Shown: positions 1 through 6,288, numbered from the stretch's first letter. The stretch is 7,748 bases of DNA from HGM12587 sp964561705 (GCA_964561705.1 CAZLQJ010000072.1:1-7748); one strand, 5' to 3'. The notes: generated by a model not told the origin, from the sequence alone. Program-made: numbers and translations.

Positions 1-577
1 TATGCATTGCCTGAGATACTTCACGGTCGATTGCACGTGGTTCGATTTCTTCTCTCGCCCAGATTTCCTGTGTATGCTGTGGTGCTCTCTTGAGAAATCT
101 CTGTGTTCCAAATGGTTTACCATACTCTAAAAGAGCAAGTTCAGCCATTTCATGAGCGAGATCATAAATATCTCTTCCTTCTGTTTCTACGCCCCATTCT
201 TTAGCGATACGAATCAGTTTTTCAGGATCTTTTACTTTGTAGTCTCCATCTGGAGATACCGTATGTAATGTATGACAGATTTCACGTCCGTGATCTGAAT
301 GTGTTGCAGAACCACCTGCTGTAAAGCGAAGGAAGTTTCTTGCTACAATACCATGAGCATCACATCCGCAGATTCCACGAGGAGCCTTTGGTGTAATACG
401 ACATGGACCCATTGTACAGATACGACAGCAAACGCCCTGTTCACCAAATTTACAATGTGGTGTCTGGTTTTTTACACGTAACTGCCATGTATCAGCACCT
501 ACTTTTGCTGCTGTTTCCAGCAATCTGGCAGTCGCAGCTTCATTTTCTTCAATTGTAGTTAATCTAAAATCGCTCAT
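1..577 (-). CDS. cooS: Carbon monoxide dehydrogenase catalytic subunit, N-terminal part (runs off left edge)
   Basis: This is the first 192 codons of the Ni-Fe CO dehydrogenase (also called acsA in acetogens), which interconverts CO2 and CO and feeds CO to acetyl-CoA synthase. The ATG at 577 follows a perfect AAGGAGGT site. The iron-sulfur signature is visible: C42 and C50 fit the intersubunit D cluster, and C51, C54, C59 and C70 fit the B cluster, in the context VCCRICTMGPCRITPK and GICG, followed by the family motif HGIVARNFLR. An extra cysteine, C72, sits two residues after C70. The catalytic C-cluster ligands lie beyond the window. It is the last gene seen in the unit with cooC and cooT, 105 nt after cooC. 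Family identity is very secure; whether it is the ACS-partner or a stand-alone CODH cannot be told from this end. Confidence 0.96.
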   Translation of the reverse strand, partial: MSDFRLTTIEENEAATARLLETAAKVGADTWQLRVKNQTPHCKFGEQGVCCRICTMGPCRITPKAPRGICGCDAHGIVARNFLRFTAGGSATHSDHGREICHTLHTVSPDGDYKVKDPEKLIRIAKEWGVETEGRDIYDLAHEMAELALLEYGKPFGTQRFLKRAPQHTQEIWAREEIEPRAIDREVSQAMH

Positions 578-607
578 ATTAACCTCCTTTTAATAATATT
601 GAGCTTT

Positions 608-631
608 GGGGAAGTTATAACCCACCTCCCC
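608..631 (-). promoter_or_regulatory. Intergenic hairpin upstream of cooS
   Basis: On the minus-strand RNA, GGGGAGGT pairs with ACTTCCCC (8 bp, one G-U) around an 8-nt loop. The plus strand has an A-C mismatch at the wobble position, so the structure suits minus-strand RNA. No U-tract follows, so it is not a classical terminator. It lies 30 nt before the cooS start. A role in mRNA processing or stability is an inference. Confidence 0.45.
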
Positions 632-652
632 GGGGTTAATGAACATAGGAAT

Positions 653-677
653 TTTTTCGAAATTTTCATCCGAAAAA
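653..677 (-). promoter_or_regulatory. Second, AT-rich intergenic hairpin after cooC
   Basis: TTTTTCG and CGAAAAA form a 7-bp stem with an 11-nt loop, six bases past the cooC stop. It is followed by an A-rich stretch rather than Us on the minus strand. With the GC-rich hairpin at 608-631 it fills most of the 105-nt cooC-cooS gap. It is weak alone and could be chance in AT-rich DNA. Confidence 0.3.
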
Positions 678-682
678 TTACA

Positions 683-1453
683 TTAAAGATTCAGATTGTC
701 TAAAATCTGATATAAGGCTTTTTTTACCGGTGAATCTGCCGGAAGCTGACTGGTCGGTTTCCCAGCACAGTCACACTCATATACAGTATCATCCTGTGGA
801 ACAACGCCAAGCAAATGTAAGCCCTGAAGCTCAATTTCCTCTTTGATTCCGTCGTTCAATTCGCCTTTTGGTGCACGATTTACAATCAAGCCAACTGTCT
901 TCGGATGAAATTCACACTCTTCGATCAGTTTTGCAATTCTGCCTACTGCCTGAATTCCTCTTCTGGAACAGTCACTCACCAAAATCGCTGTTTCCATACT
1001 CGGGAGGACTCCCCTGCTGATATGTTCCATACCAGCCTCGTTATCTACGACGATATACGGATACGATTTCTGGAATTTTGCCAACTGTGCCTGAAGAAGT
1101 CCGTTCACATAACAGTAACAACCTTTCCCCTGTGTACGACCCATCACGAGAAGGTCATAGTCGTCCTCTTCAACGACTGCTGAAGTAAATTTGAACTCGG
1201 CATAATCTGCTTTTGACATACCGCTTGGTATCGGGGAAGTCGTACTGATTTCCGCTCTGGCAATTTCTTCCCGGATTTCTCCTAAAGTCATGTCCACTTC
1301 CACTCCTAATACTTCATTGAGATTAGAATTGGCATCTGCGTCAACAGCCAGCACCGGCCCTTTTTTACGGTCTCCAAGGTATTGGATCAACATACCGCAT
1401 AATGTTGTTTTTCCCACACCGCCTTTACCTGCGATTGCAATAACATGCGCCAT
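683..1453 (-). CDS. cooC: CODH nickel-insertion ATPase CooC
   Basis: This 256-residue P-loop ATPase of the MinD/SIMIBI class is the accessory protein that loads nickel into the C-cluster of CO dehydrogenase, using ATP-driven dimerisation in the cytoplasm. Residues 9-17 (GKGGVGKTT) are the deviant Walker A motif with the signature first lysine. VLAVDADAN (35-42) and YIVVDNEAGMEH (133-144) follow the MinD-like pattern. C112 and C114 in GKGCYCYVNG are the CxC pair known in CooC proteins to bind nickel at the dimer interface. The start at 1453 has an AAGGAGGG site 6 nt away; an internal upstream start is excluded by the TAA at 1466-1468 touching this site. It lies directly upstream of cooS and downstream of cooT, so a dedicated role for this CODH is well supported. 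Confidence 0.95.
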   Translation of the reverse strand: MAHVIAIAGKGGVGKTTLCGMLIQYLGDRKKGPVLAVDADANSNLNEVLGVEVDMTLGEIREEIARAEISTTSPIPSGMSKADYAEFKFTSAVVEEDDYDLLVMGRTQGKGCYCYVNGLLQAQLAKFQKSYPYIVVDNEAGMEHISRGVLPSMETAILVSDCSRRGIQAVGRIAKLIEECEFHPKTVGLIVNRAPKGELNDGIKEEIELQGLHLLGVVPQDDTVYECDCAGKPTSQLPADSPVKKALYQILDNLNL

Positions 1454-1465
1454 TTGGCACCCTCC

Positions 1466-1537
1466 TTATATATCTAAAATTACAAAGGTATTGATTGCAT
1501 ATACCTGCTTTCCTACGTGGTCCGTGATTTTGCACAT
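1466..1537 (-). CDS. Possible 23-residue ORF between cooT and cooC
   Basis: An ATG at 1537 opens a 23-codon frame (begins MCKITDHVGKQVYAINTF) whose TAA stop overlaps the start of the cooC ribosome-binding site, a geometry typical of translational coupling. The amino-acid composition looks protein-like. Against it, the AAGG upstream is only 2 nt from the ATG, too close for good initiation. The frame stays open upstream into the end of cooT without another good start. I do not recognise it. It may be only a spacer. Confidence 0.2.
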   Translation of the reverse strand: MCKITDHVGKQVYAINTFVILDI

Positions 1538-1562
1538 TTCCTTCTTCAGAAGGCATTCTATA

Positions 1563-1757
1563 CTAATCCACAGTGACTGCAATCTTCACCACTGCATTGG
1601 CAAGATCTATCATCCGGATTTCTCCTTCAACAACAGTTTCCATGCCAATAATGTCACGAATGACAATTTTTTTACCGTCCACATCAATGTGGCTGGCATT
1701 TTTCAAAATAACACTTTCTGTGTCATTCTTTGTTCCATATACGGTTGCTAAGCACAT
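1563..1757 (-). CDS. cooT: CooT-like nickel-binding protein
   Basis: A 64-residue protein beginning MCLATVYG. CooT of Rhodospirillum rubrum is a similarly short dimeric protein that binds one Ni(II) through the conserved Cys2 and is thought to help mature CO dehydrogenase. The same Met-Cys start, length and beta-rich body (IDVDGKKIVIRDI, then GEIRMIDLANAVVKIAV) are seen here. The ATG at 1757 is chosen over an in-frame GTG at 1766 because the GTG lies inside the GGAGGTGA ribosome-binding site at 1763-1770, and only the ATG places Cys at position 2. It sits between the His/Cys-rich gene (29 nt gap) and cooC (109 nt gap). In databases this family often carries only a generic RNA-binding or hypothetical label. 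Family call is good; function comes from homology and context. Confidence 0.85.
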   Translation of the reverse strand: MCLATVYGTKNDTESVILKNASHIDVDGKKIVIRDIIGMETVVEGEIRMIDLANAVVKIAVTVD

Positions 1758-1786
1758 GGATATCACCTCCGTATATAATTAATCAT

Positions 1787-2179
1787 TTATTTCACAAGAG
1801 ACAGAGCAATGCTTAATCTCATGTTACCTTTTTCAAAATCTTCCACACCTTTTTCAATCTGTACAGCAGCTTCATCTTCTCCTGCTTCTCGTAAATGTGC
1901 AGCGATTTCTTTCAGTTCCAAGGCATGATGCTTGTTGTGATCCAGCATATAACTTAAGATTGCCACATTTTCATCCGGCAGATTATGTCCACCGCATCCA
2001 CAGCTGCAGCCTTCATGCTCATGTTCATGATCATGTCCGCATCCGCATTCTTCGTGATGATGATCATGATCGTGTCCATGTTCGTGGCTGTGCTCATGAC
2101 TGTGCGTATGTGTATGTTCATGGGAATGACTATGCCCACCACATCCACAAGTACAATGTTCATCATGTGTTCCGTGCAT
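1787..2179 (-). CDS. His/Cys-rich metal-binding protein, probable nickel chaperone or store
   Basis: A 130-residue protein in two parts. Residues 1-65 hold 23 His and 8 Cys, mostly as alternating His-Ser/Glu/Thr/Asp, bracketed by two near-identical motifs, CTCGCGGH (9-16) and CSCGCGGH (58-65). Residues 67-130 lack Cys, contain a few His (81, 84, 85, 95), and look like a compact helical domain (begins LPDENVAILSYMLDHNKHHA) that is not low-complexity. There is no signal peptide or membrane segment, so it should be cytoplasmic. The ATG at 2179 is preferred over an upstream start at 2206 because AAGGAGGT (2187-2194) is exactly 7 nt before it. It is first in the unit with cooT, cooC and cooS, so buffering or delivering nickel to CODH, as CooJ does in R. 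rubrum, is the natural inference. It is not recognisably homologous to CooJ. Zinc or cobalt binding is an alternative. Confidence 0.85.
   Translation of the reverse strand: MHGTHDEHCTCGCGGHSHSHEHTHTHSHEHSHEHGHDHDHHHEECGCGHDHEHEHEGCSCGCGGHNLPDENVAILSYMLDHNKHHALELKEIAAHLREAGEDEAAVQIEKGVEDFEKGNMRLSIALSLVK
2022..2136. repeat. Degenerate short repeat coding for the His-rich tract
   Basis: On the coding (minus) strand this stretch is a run of degenerate CAY-plus-one-codon hexamers (CAT or CAC alternating with AGT, GAA, ACA, GAC), giving the alternating His pattern. Units vary at third positions, so the run is old and protein-selected rather than a perfect simple repeat. It creates long spurious open frames on both strands. 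Confidence 0.7.
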
Positions 2180-2349
2180 TTGTTCCACCTCCTTAATAAA
2201 TTGCAAACATGAAAAATTCTCACTTTCGTTCGAATTTCACTTACAAAACCGAGTATTGTGAACTTCAGCCTGTAATGTTTTTTAACATGCAGAAAATACA
2301 GCATAGGATTACTAGTGCTGCAAATTCTCTTGTTAATATTTTCACATTT
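2180..2349 (-). promoter_or_regulatory. Long 5' leader of the nickel/CODH unit
   Basis: About 170 nt separate the predicted transcription start (near 2349) from the ATG at 2179. It contains small pairings, for example CAGCA with TGCTG flanking about 12 nt, but no structure I can assign to a known riboswitch, including the NiCo class. No convincing leader peptide is present. The 2207-2481 gap therefore holds this leader, one promoter and the metF terminator. Confidence 0.35.
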
Positions 2350-2355
2350 TTCTAC

Positions 2356-2384
2356 ATTATACCCCATCAGGGGATATTTCGCAA
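2356..2384 (-). promoter_or_regulatory. Promoter of the His-rich/cooT/cooC/cooS unit
   Basis: On the minus strand a -35 box TTGCGA (2379-2384) and a perfect -10 box TATAAT (2356-2361) are separated by 17 nt. The spacer contains CCCC-TGAT-GGGG, a short inverted repeat that could be an operator. It lies just downstream of the metF terminator, which marks a separate transcription unit. Confidence 0.65.
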
Positions 2385-2425
2385 TCTATTTTTCCAGAAT
2401 CTCGTGATGTTTTTACAGAAAAACA

Positions 2426-2461
2426 ATAACCTCACGACCGCAAAAAGCGACATGAGGTTAT
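2426..2461 (-). terminator. Rho-independent terminator after metF
   Basis: Minus-strand RNA forms an 11-bp stem (ATAACCTCATG with CGTGAGGTTAT, one G-U) with an inner CGC/GCG extension, followed by TGTTTTTC. On the plus strand one position is a C-A mismatch, so it is oriented for metF, whose stop is at 2482. It separates the methyl-branch unit from the CODH unit. Confidence 0.85.
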
Positions 2462-2481
2462 CTTTTTCGATATAAATCAGC

Positions 2482-3360
2482 TTAAATTCCGGCTAATTTC
2501 AGGATTTCAGGTACTTTTGCTTCCCATCCAAGTGCCATGATATGTACACCCTGGCAGTACGGTTTACACTCTCTAATGATACGTGCTGCAATTTCCACAC
2601 CAGTAATTCCGGCTTTTGTTTTTTCTTTATCAGCCTTCAGTTCATCGATCATATACTCCGGTACATGGATACCTGCAACATTTGCATTCATGTATCTGCA
2701 CATTCCCACGTTTTTCGGAATAACGATACCCAACTGAACCGGTTTGCCAAACTGTTTTGCTTTTTCCATGAATTCAATGAATTTTTCCGGTTCATAAACA
2801 GCCTGTGTCTGGAAGTAATCAGCTCCAGCCATTACCTTACGTTCCATTTTTGCAAGCTGTGCATCAATCGAATCACTGCAAGGAGATACAACTGCACCTT
2901 TTGCAAATTTTGGCGGTTCGCCAACCAATTCATTTCCACCAAGGTCTACACCTTTTTCCAACTGTCCTACTGTATGCAGCAAGGAAACAGAATCAAGGTC
3001 AAAGACAGGTTTTGCCTGCGGATGATCACCCATTTTTGTATGGTCACCCGTCAAACATAAAATATTATCAATACCTAACATTGCAGCGCTTAAAAGATCT
3101 GACTGTAATGCAATACGGTTTCTGTCGCGACATGTCAGCTGGAAGATCGGGGTTAACCCTTCATCTTTCAGTGCTTTACATGTTGCAAGAGAACCCAGAC
3201 GCATAACAGAAGACTGATTATCAGTCACATTGACTGCTGTAATGCCGCTTAAATATGTTTTTGCTTCTTCCAGCAGACCTTCAATATGGATCCCTTTTGG
3301 CGGTCCTACTTCTGCTGTAACTACAAATTCACCACGATCAAATAATTCTGTAATTCTCAT
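2482..3360 (-). CDS. metF: Methylenetetrahydrofolate reductase, catalytic subunit MetF
   Basis: A 292-residue FAD-dependent TIM-barrel enzyme that reduces methylene-THF to methyl-THF, the last step of the methyl branch before transfer to the corrinoid protein. The family catalytic glutamate is E17 in TAEVGPPKG. LTGDH (103-107) carries the aspartate near the flavin N1, and DYFQTQAVYE (181-190) carries the folate-contacting glutamine. Length matches bacterial MetF. The ATG at 3360 has a GGAG site 8 nt upstream and follows the metV stop by 20 nt. Neighbouring metV and rnfC2 show that this is the acetogen-type enzyme, where MetF takes electrons through MetV rather than directly from NADH. It is the last gene before a strong terminator. 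Identity is secure; the electron donor is inferred from the Acetobacterium woodii MetF-MetV-RnfC2 complex. Confidence 0.96.
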   Translation of the reverse strand: MRITELFDRGEFVVTAEVGPPKGIHIEGLLEEAKTYLSGITAVNVTDNQSSVMRLGSLATCKALKDEGLTPIFQLTCRDRNRIALQSDLLSAAMLGIDNILCLTGDHTKMGDHPQAKPVFDLDSVSLLHTVGQLEKGVDLGGNELVGEPPKFAKGAVVSPCSDSIDAQLAKMERKVMAGADYFQTQAVYEPEKFIEFMEKAKQFGKPVQLGIVIPKNVGMCRYMNANVAGIHVPEYMIDELKADKEKTKAGITGVEIAARIIRECKPYCQGVHIMALGWEAKVPEILKLAGI

Positions 3361-3380
3361 TGTCGATTGCTCCTTCTATC

Positions 3381-4001
3381 TTATTTGGACACTTCATCAT
3401 CTGTTACGTAATTTCGTATCTGTACCGGACATTTCAACACATCCAGACGTCCAAGCTGTGCAAGGCGTCTGTAAATGCGTTCCCAGCCACACTCCATTTC
3501 GCTGTCCACTTCACATTTTCCATTTTTTGATCCGCCGCACTGTCCATTGACAAGGCTCTTTGAACAAGCTGTGATCGGGCAGATACCACCAGTAATATTC
3601 AAATAGCATTCACCGCACTGTTTACAATCGTATTCCAGCGGGGTTACTCCCTGAAATCCCGGCAATGGATAGGTGTCACAAGCTGCACACACCTTTTTAT
3701 CTCCCAAATATTCTGCAATCGTCTGCACACCAACACCACAAGAGAATACAAGCACCATATCTGCCGCATTGATCTCATCCATGTGTTTTTCAAGGCGAAG
3801 CTTCATATTTTCCGGATTACAAATATAATCCGTTGTGATTTTCCCTGTTACACATCCGGAAGCAGCCAGTTCTTTCTGAAACTCATCTGCCTCTTTTTCA
3901 GGGAAACGAACTTCCTTACATCCATGACAGTTCACGATAAAAACTTTTCCGCTGATCAGGGAAGTAAGGGTTTCTTTTGATTTTAATTCAGTGATCAACA
4001 T
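3381..4001 (-). CDS. metV: MetV, iron-sulfur/zinc subunit of methylene-THF reductase
   Basis: A 206-residue cysteine-rich protein of the MetV / MTHFR C-terminal zinc-containing family, the partner that carries electrons to the flavin of MetF. Sixteen cysteines are visible, including C25-x2-C28, C88 in SCGVGVQ, C105-x2-C108, and the cluster C126, C129, C132, C141, C146, C155, C163, C171 inside DCKQCGECYLNITGGICPI and the following stretch. There are no membrane segments. The ATG at 4001 is one base after the rnfC2 TAA, and its GGGGG-type ribosome-binding site lies inside the rnfC2 end, so the two are translationally coupled. Its whole length is homologous to the N-terminal 210 residues of RnfC2 next door, but only MetV has the 105/108 cysteine pair. 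Confidence 0.93.
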   Translation of the reverse strand: MLITELKSKETLTSLISGKVFIVNCHGCKEVRFPEKEADEFQKELAASGCVTGKITTDYICNPENMKLRLEKHMDEINAADMVLVFSCGVGVQTIAEYLGDKKVCAACDTYPLPGFQGVTPLEYDCKQCGECYLNITGGICPITACSKSLVNGQCGGSKNGKCEVDSEMECGWERIYRRLAQLGRLDVLKCPVQIRNYVTDDEVSK

Positions 4002-4002
4002 C

Positions 4003-5970
4003 TTACTTCATCCCCCTTATGGCATTTTTACCTGCTTTGATCTTGCTGACTAATGGAATCTTAGAAGAACAGATTGATTCACAACATCTGCATTCCAGAC
4101 AATCCATGACGTTCTTTTCCTTCATTCCCATCCAGTCTTCTGCATCTGCAAGTTTTGCAAAATGAAGCGGAGTCAGTTCCATCGGACAGACGTCAACACA
4201 ACGTCCGCATTTAATACATTCTACTGCAACACTCTGTTCAGGTTCTACAGCAATGATACCATTTGAACCCTTCATAATAGGTACATTTGTATCATTTAAT
4301 ACAAATCCCATCATCGGACCACCGGCTTTGTACATTACATCATCATCCGTAACACCACCGCAGTAATCGATCAGATCTCTGGTATTGGTACCGATCTTCA
4401 CGATAAAGTTACCAGGATTTTTTAATTTATCACCAGTAACCGTTACCACACGTTCAATCAAAGGCATACCTGTCTTGATTGCATCAGCCACCGCTTTTGT
4501 CGTACTGATATTTGCAACAACACATCCAACATCTGCCGGAAGACCGCCGCTTGGCACCTGTCTTTTCATCACTCGTTTAATGAGCATTTTTTCAGCGCCT
4601 TGTGGATATTTTGTTTTTGCCACAACAACTTCCATGTTGTCAATGTCTGCAACTTTCGCTTCCATAAGCTCAACTGCATCCATCTTATTATCTTCAATAA
4701 CAATAATTCCCTTTTCAGCACCAACTGTTTTGATCATCGCTTTCAAACCGAAGATCACATCATCCGCATAGTTTAAAAGAACCTTATGATCTGCTGTCAG
4801 GAATGGTTCGCATTCACAGCCATTCAGCAAAATGGTATCTACCGGTTTTGCAGGCTTTAACTTAACAAATGTAGGGAAGCCGGCACCACCCATACCTACA
4901 ATACCAGCCTCGCGGACAATATCAACGATTTCATCCGGAGTTAGATCTTCCAGATCTTTGTTTGGTTTTACTGATTCGTGCAGAGTATTTTTTCCGTCTG
5001 ATTTGATCACAACAGACAGACATTCGCCTCTTGTGGCATGTTTATGTACTTCAATGGCCGTTACAGTACCACTGACACTCGAATGAACAGGACTACTGAT
5101 AAAACCTCCGGCTTCACCAATCTTCTGTCCAACTTTTACTTCATCTCCCACTTCAACAATCGCATTTGCCGGTGCACCTGCATGCATAGACAATGGAATA
5201 ACTACTGTTTCCGGATCCGGGAATCTAACCAGATCAATATGTTCAGAAAATTCCTTACGTTCTGATGGATGAATACCGCCGTAATAGCCTTCAAATCTAT
5301 TTTCGCGGATTGTTTTTACATAATCATTAATTACTTTAAAATTCACTTTGGAGTAGTCGCGCACCTGAACCGGCTGGGCCAAAAATTCTTCAAGACGTCC
5401 TTGTTTTTCAAGTTTCTTATTGATTTTTTCCCATGCACAATCCTTATTGCTATCCACTTCACATTTTCCGTTCTTCGCGCCGCCGCACTGACCGTTTACC
5501 AGACTCTTGGAACAGTCAACGATTGGACAGACACCACCGGTAATATTCAGATAGCACTGTGCACACGCATCACAGCTTTTCTTTGTCAGTGCCATGCCAT
5601 GATGTCCTGTATAATTTAATGTATTCGCAGCTGCATAAACCGGCATTTCACCTTTTTTCAGATCTGCAACTGTCTGAACACCTAAACCACAAGAAATAAC
5701 AACAACATGCTCCGTACCTTCCGGAATCATATCCTGCATTTTCTTCGTTGTCTGAGTTTTATTACACAAAAAATCAACTGTCGCAGTACCTGTAATCGTT
5801 TTACCGCATTCTTGGGCAATTTTTTCAAATTCGCCACAATCCGGTTCATCCGGAGTATCAAACTCCTTGAAGCACTTATTACAAGCAATGACAAACAGGT
5901 TGTCCTTATCAGCAAGTAATGACACTAATTCATCGTTACTTTTCAGCTTATACTTTGTATAGTTCTCCAA
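4003..5970 (-). CDS. rnfC2: RnfC2: MetV-like domain fused to RnfC-type NADH-oxidising subunit
   Basis: A 655-residue protein. Residues 1-210 are a MetV-like domain with cysteines at 30, 33, 69, 94, 133, 136, 139, 148, 153, 162, 170 and 178. From about 230 it is RnfC: a lipoyl-like part (ISSPVHSSVSGTV, 291-303), the glycine-rich nucleotide/FMN region GIVGMGGAGFP (356-366), and two ferredoxin motifs, C585-x2-C588-x2-C591-x3-C595P and C624-x2-C627-x2-C630-x3-C634. No membrane helix is seen, so it is soluble. By analogy with A. woodii it passes electrons from NADH to MetV and MetF. The start is a TTG at 5970, because AGGAAGGTGAG (5974-5984) precedes it and the protein homology begins there. A longer frame from a GTG at 6042 adds 24 basic residues with no ribosome-binding site. 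First gene of the rnfC2-metV-metF unit. Confidence 0.93.
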   Translation of the reverse strand: MENYTKYKLKSNDELVSLLADKDNLFVIACNKCFKEFDTPDEPDCGEFEKIAQECGKTITGTATVDFLCNKTQTTKKMQDMIPEGTEHVVVISCGLGVQTVADLKKGEMPVYAAANTLNYTGHHGMALTKKSCDACAQCYLNITGGVCPIVDCSKSLVNGQCGGAKNGKCEVDSNKDCAWEKINKKLEKQGRLEEFLAQPVQVRDYSKVNFKVINDYVKTIRENRFEGYYGGIHPSERKEFSEHIDLVRFPDPETVVIPLSMHAGAPANAIVEVGDEVKVGQKIGEAGGFISSPVHSSVSGTVTAIEVHKHATRGECLSVVIKSDGKNTLHESVKPNKDLEDLTPDEIVDIVREAGIVGMGGAGFPTFVKLKPAKPVDTILLNGCECEPFLTADHKVLLNYADDVIFGLKAMIKTVGAEKGIIVIEDNKMDAVELMEAKVADIDNMEVVVAKTKYPQGAEKMLIKRVMKRQVPSGGLPADVGCVVANISTTKAVADAIKTGMPLIERVVTVTGDKLKNPGNFIVKIGTNTRDLIDYCGGVTDDDVMYKAGGPMMGFVLNDTNVPIMKGSNGIIAVEPEQSVAVECIKCGRCVDVCPMELTPLHFAKLADAEDWMGMKEKNVMDCLECRCCESICSSKIPLVSKIKAGKNAIRGMK

Positions 5971-5973
5971 TTT

Positions 5974-5984
5974 CTCACCTTCCT
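5974..5984 (-). promoter_or_regulatory. Ribosome-binding site that fixes the TTG start of rnfC2
   Basis: The minus strand reads AGGAAGGTGAG and then, after 3 nt, TTG GAG AAC. It is a good match to the anti-Shine-Dalgarno sequence, with the AGG core about 8 nt from the TTG. No ATG is available at this point in the frame, so translation probably starts at a non-ATG codon. Confidence 0.7.
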
Positions 5985-6092
5985 TATGAAATTGATTTGT
6001 AAATCTTCTGTTTTTTCGTCCCTGCCTTTTTCCTCTGCACACAAAAATGTAGGAACTGACAAAAGCACAGACTTACCATTACTACATTACCA

Positions 6093-6121
6093 AGTATAAC
6101 ACTTCTCTTTTACATTATCTA
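6093..6121 (-). promoter_or_regulatory. Probable promoter of rnfC2-metV-metF
   Basis: On the minus strand a TATACT -10 box (6093-6098) is preceded by TAGATA (6116-6121) at 17 nt. The -35 match is only four of six. The implied leader is about 115 nt. It sits between the hairpin at 6165-6193 and the gene, which fits an operon start. Confidence 0.4.
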
Positions 6122-6164
6122 GTCCAAAGATGCAATAATTTCCACAAAAATATTTTTTTCGACA

Positions 6165-6193
6165 AAAAGGAACCACTTTTCGTGATTCCTTTT
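6165..6193 (-). terminator. Terminator-like hairpin with no obvious gene upstream
   Basis: Minus-strand RNA pairs AAAAGGAATCAC with GTGGTTCCTTTT (12 bp, one G-U) around GAAAA, and is followed by TGTCG and A-rich sequence. The plus strand has a C-A mismatch, so minus orientation is favoured. The only upstream minus gene already has a terminator at 6531-6552. The rest of 6043-6346 holds the rnfC2 promoter and leader, a weak imperfect hairpin (6223-6254) and the plus-strand promoter at 6289-6318. Confidence 0.55.
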
Positions 6194-6222
6194 CGTTGAC
6201 CTTCATCTTCATTATTTAAAAG

Positions 6223-6254
6223 GGGACAGCGATCATGCCTGAAAATGCTGTTCC
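6223..6254 (+). repeat. Imperfect inverted repeat in the intergenic region
   Basis: GGGACAGC (6223-6230) pairs with GCTGTTCC (6247-6254) through 8 bp with one G-U, leaving a 16-nt loop. It lies upstream of the plus-strand promoter and no gene is linked to it. It resembles the foot of a small palindromic repeat, but with a single copy in the window that cannot be shown. Confidence 0.3.
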
Positions 6255-6288
6255 AACACCGTCTTTGTCAATACCAATTCAAAAATCC

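Noticed and set aside
2022..2136. CRISPR-like or tandem repeat array
   Set aside because: The repeats are degenerate 6-mers in frame with a protein, with no spacers and no fixed repeat unit.
1897..2212. Two plus-strand open frames opposite the His-rich gene
   Set aside because: Both arise from the antisense of the CAY-rich repeat and have no promoter or ribosome-binding site.
2180..2349. NiCo (czcD) or other known riboswitch in the leader
   Set aside because: I could not find the conserved core of any class I know. Only short generic pairings are present.
1954..2367. 137-codon minus-strand open frame across the leader and the His-rich gene
   Set aside because: It is a shifted reading of the His-codon repeat, has no ribosome-binding site, and its residues (Met/Ile/Asp-rich) are what the repeat gives out of frame.
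2542..3206. Long plus-strand open frames opposite metF
   Set aside because: They are antisense shadows of a clearly identified gene and show no initiation signals or protein-family features.
6266..6271. TTGACA box on the minus strand upstream of the orphan terminator
   Set aside because: It is a perfect -35 hexamer, but no acceptable -10 box lies 16-18 nt downstream.
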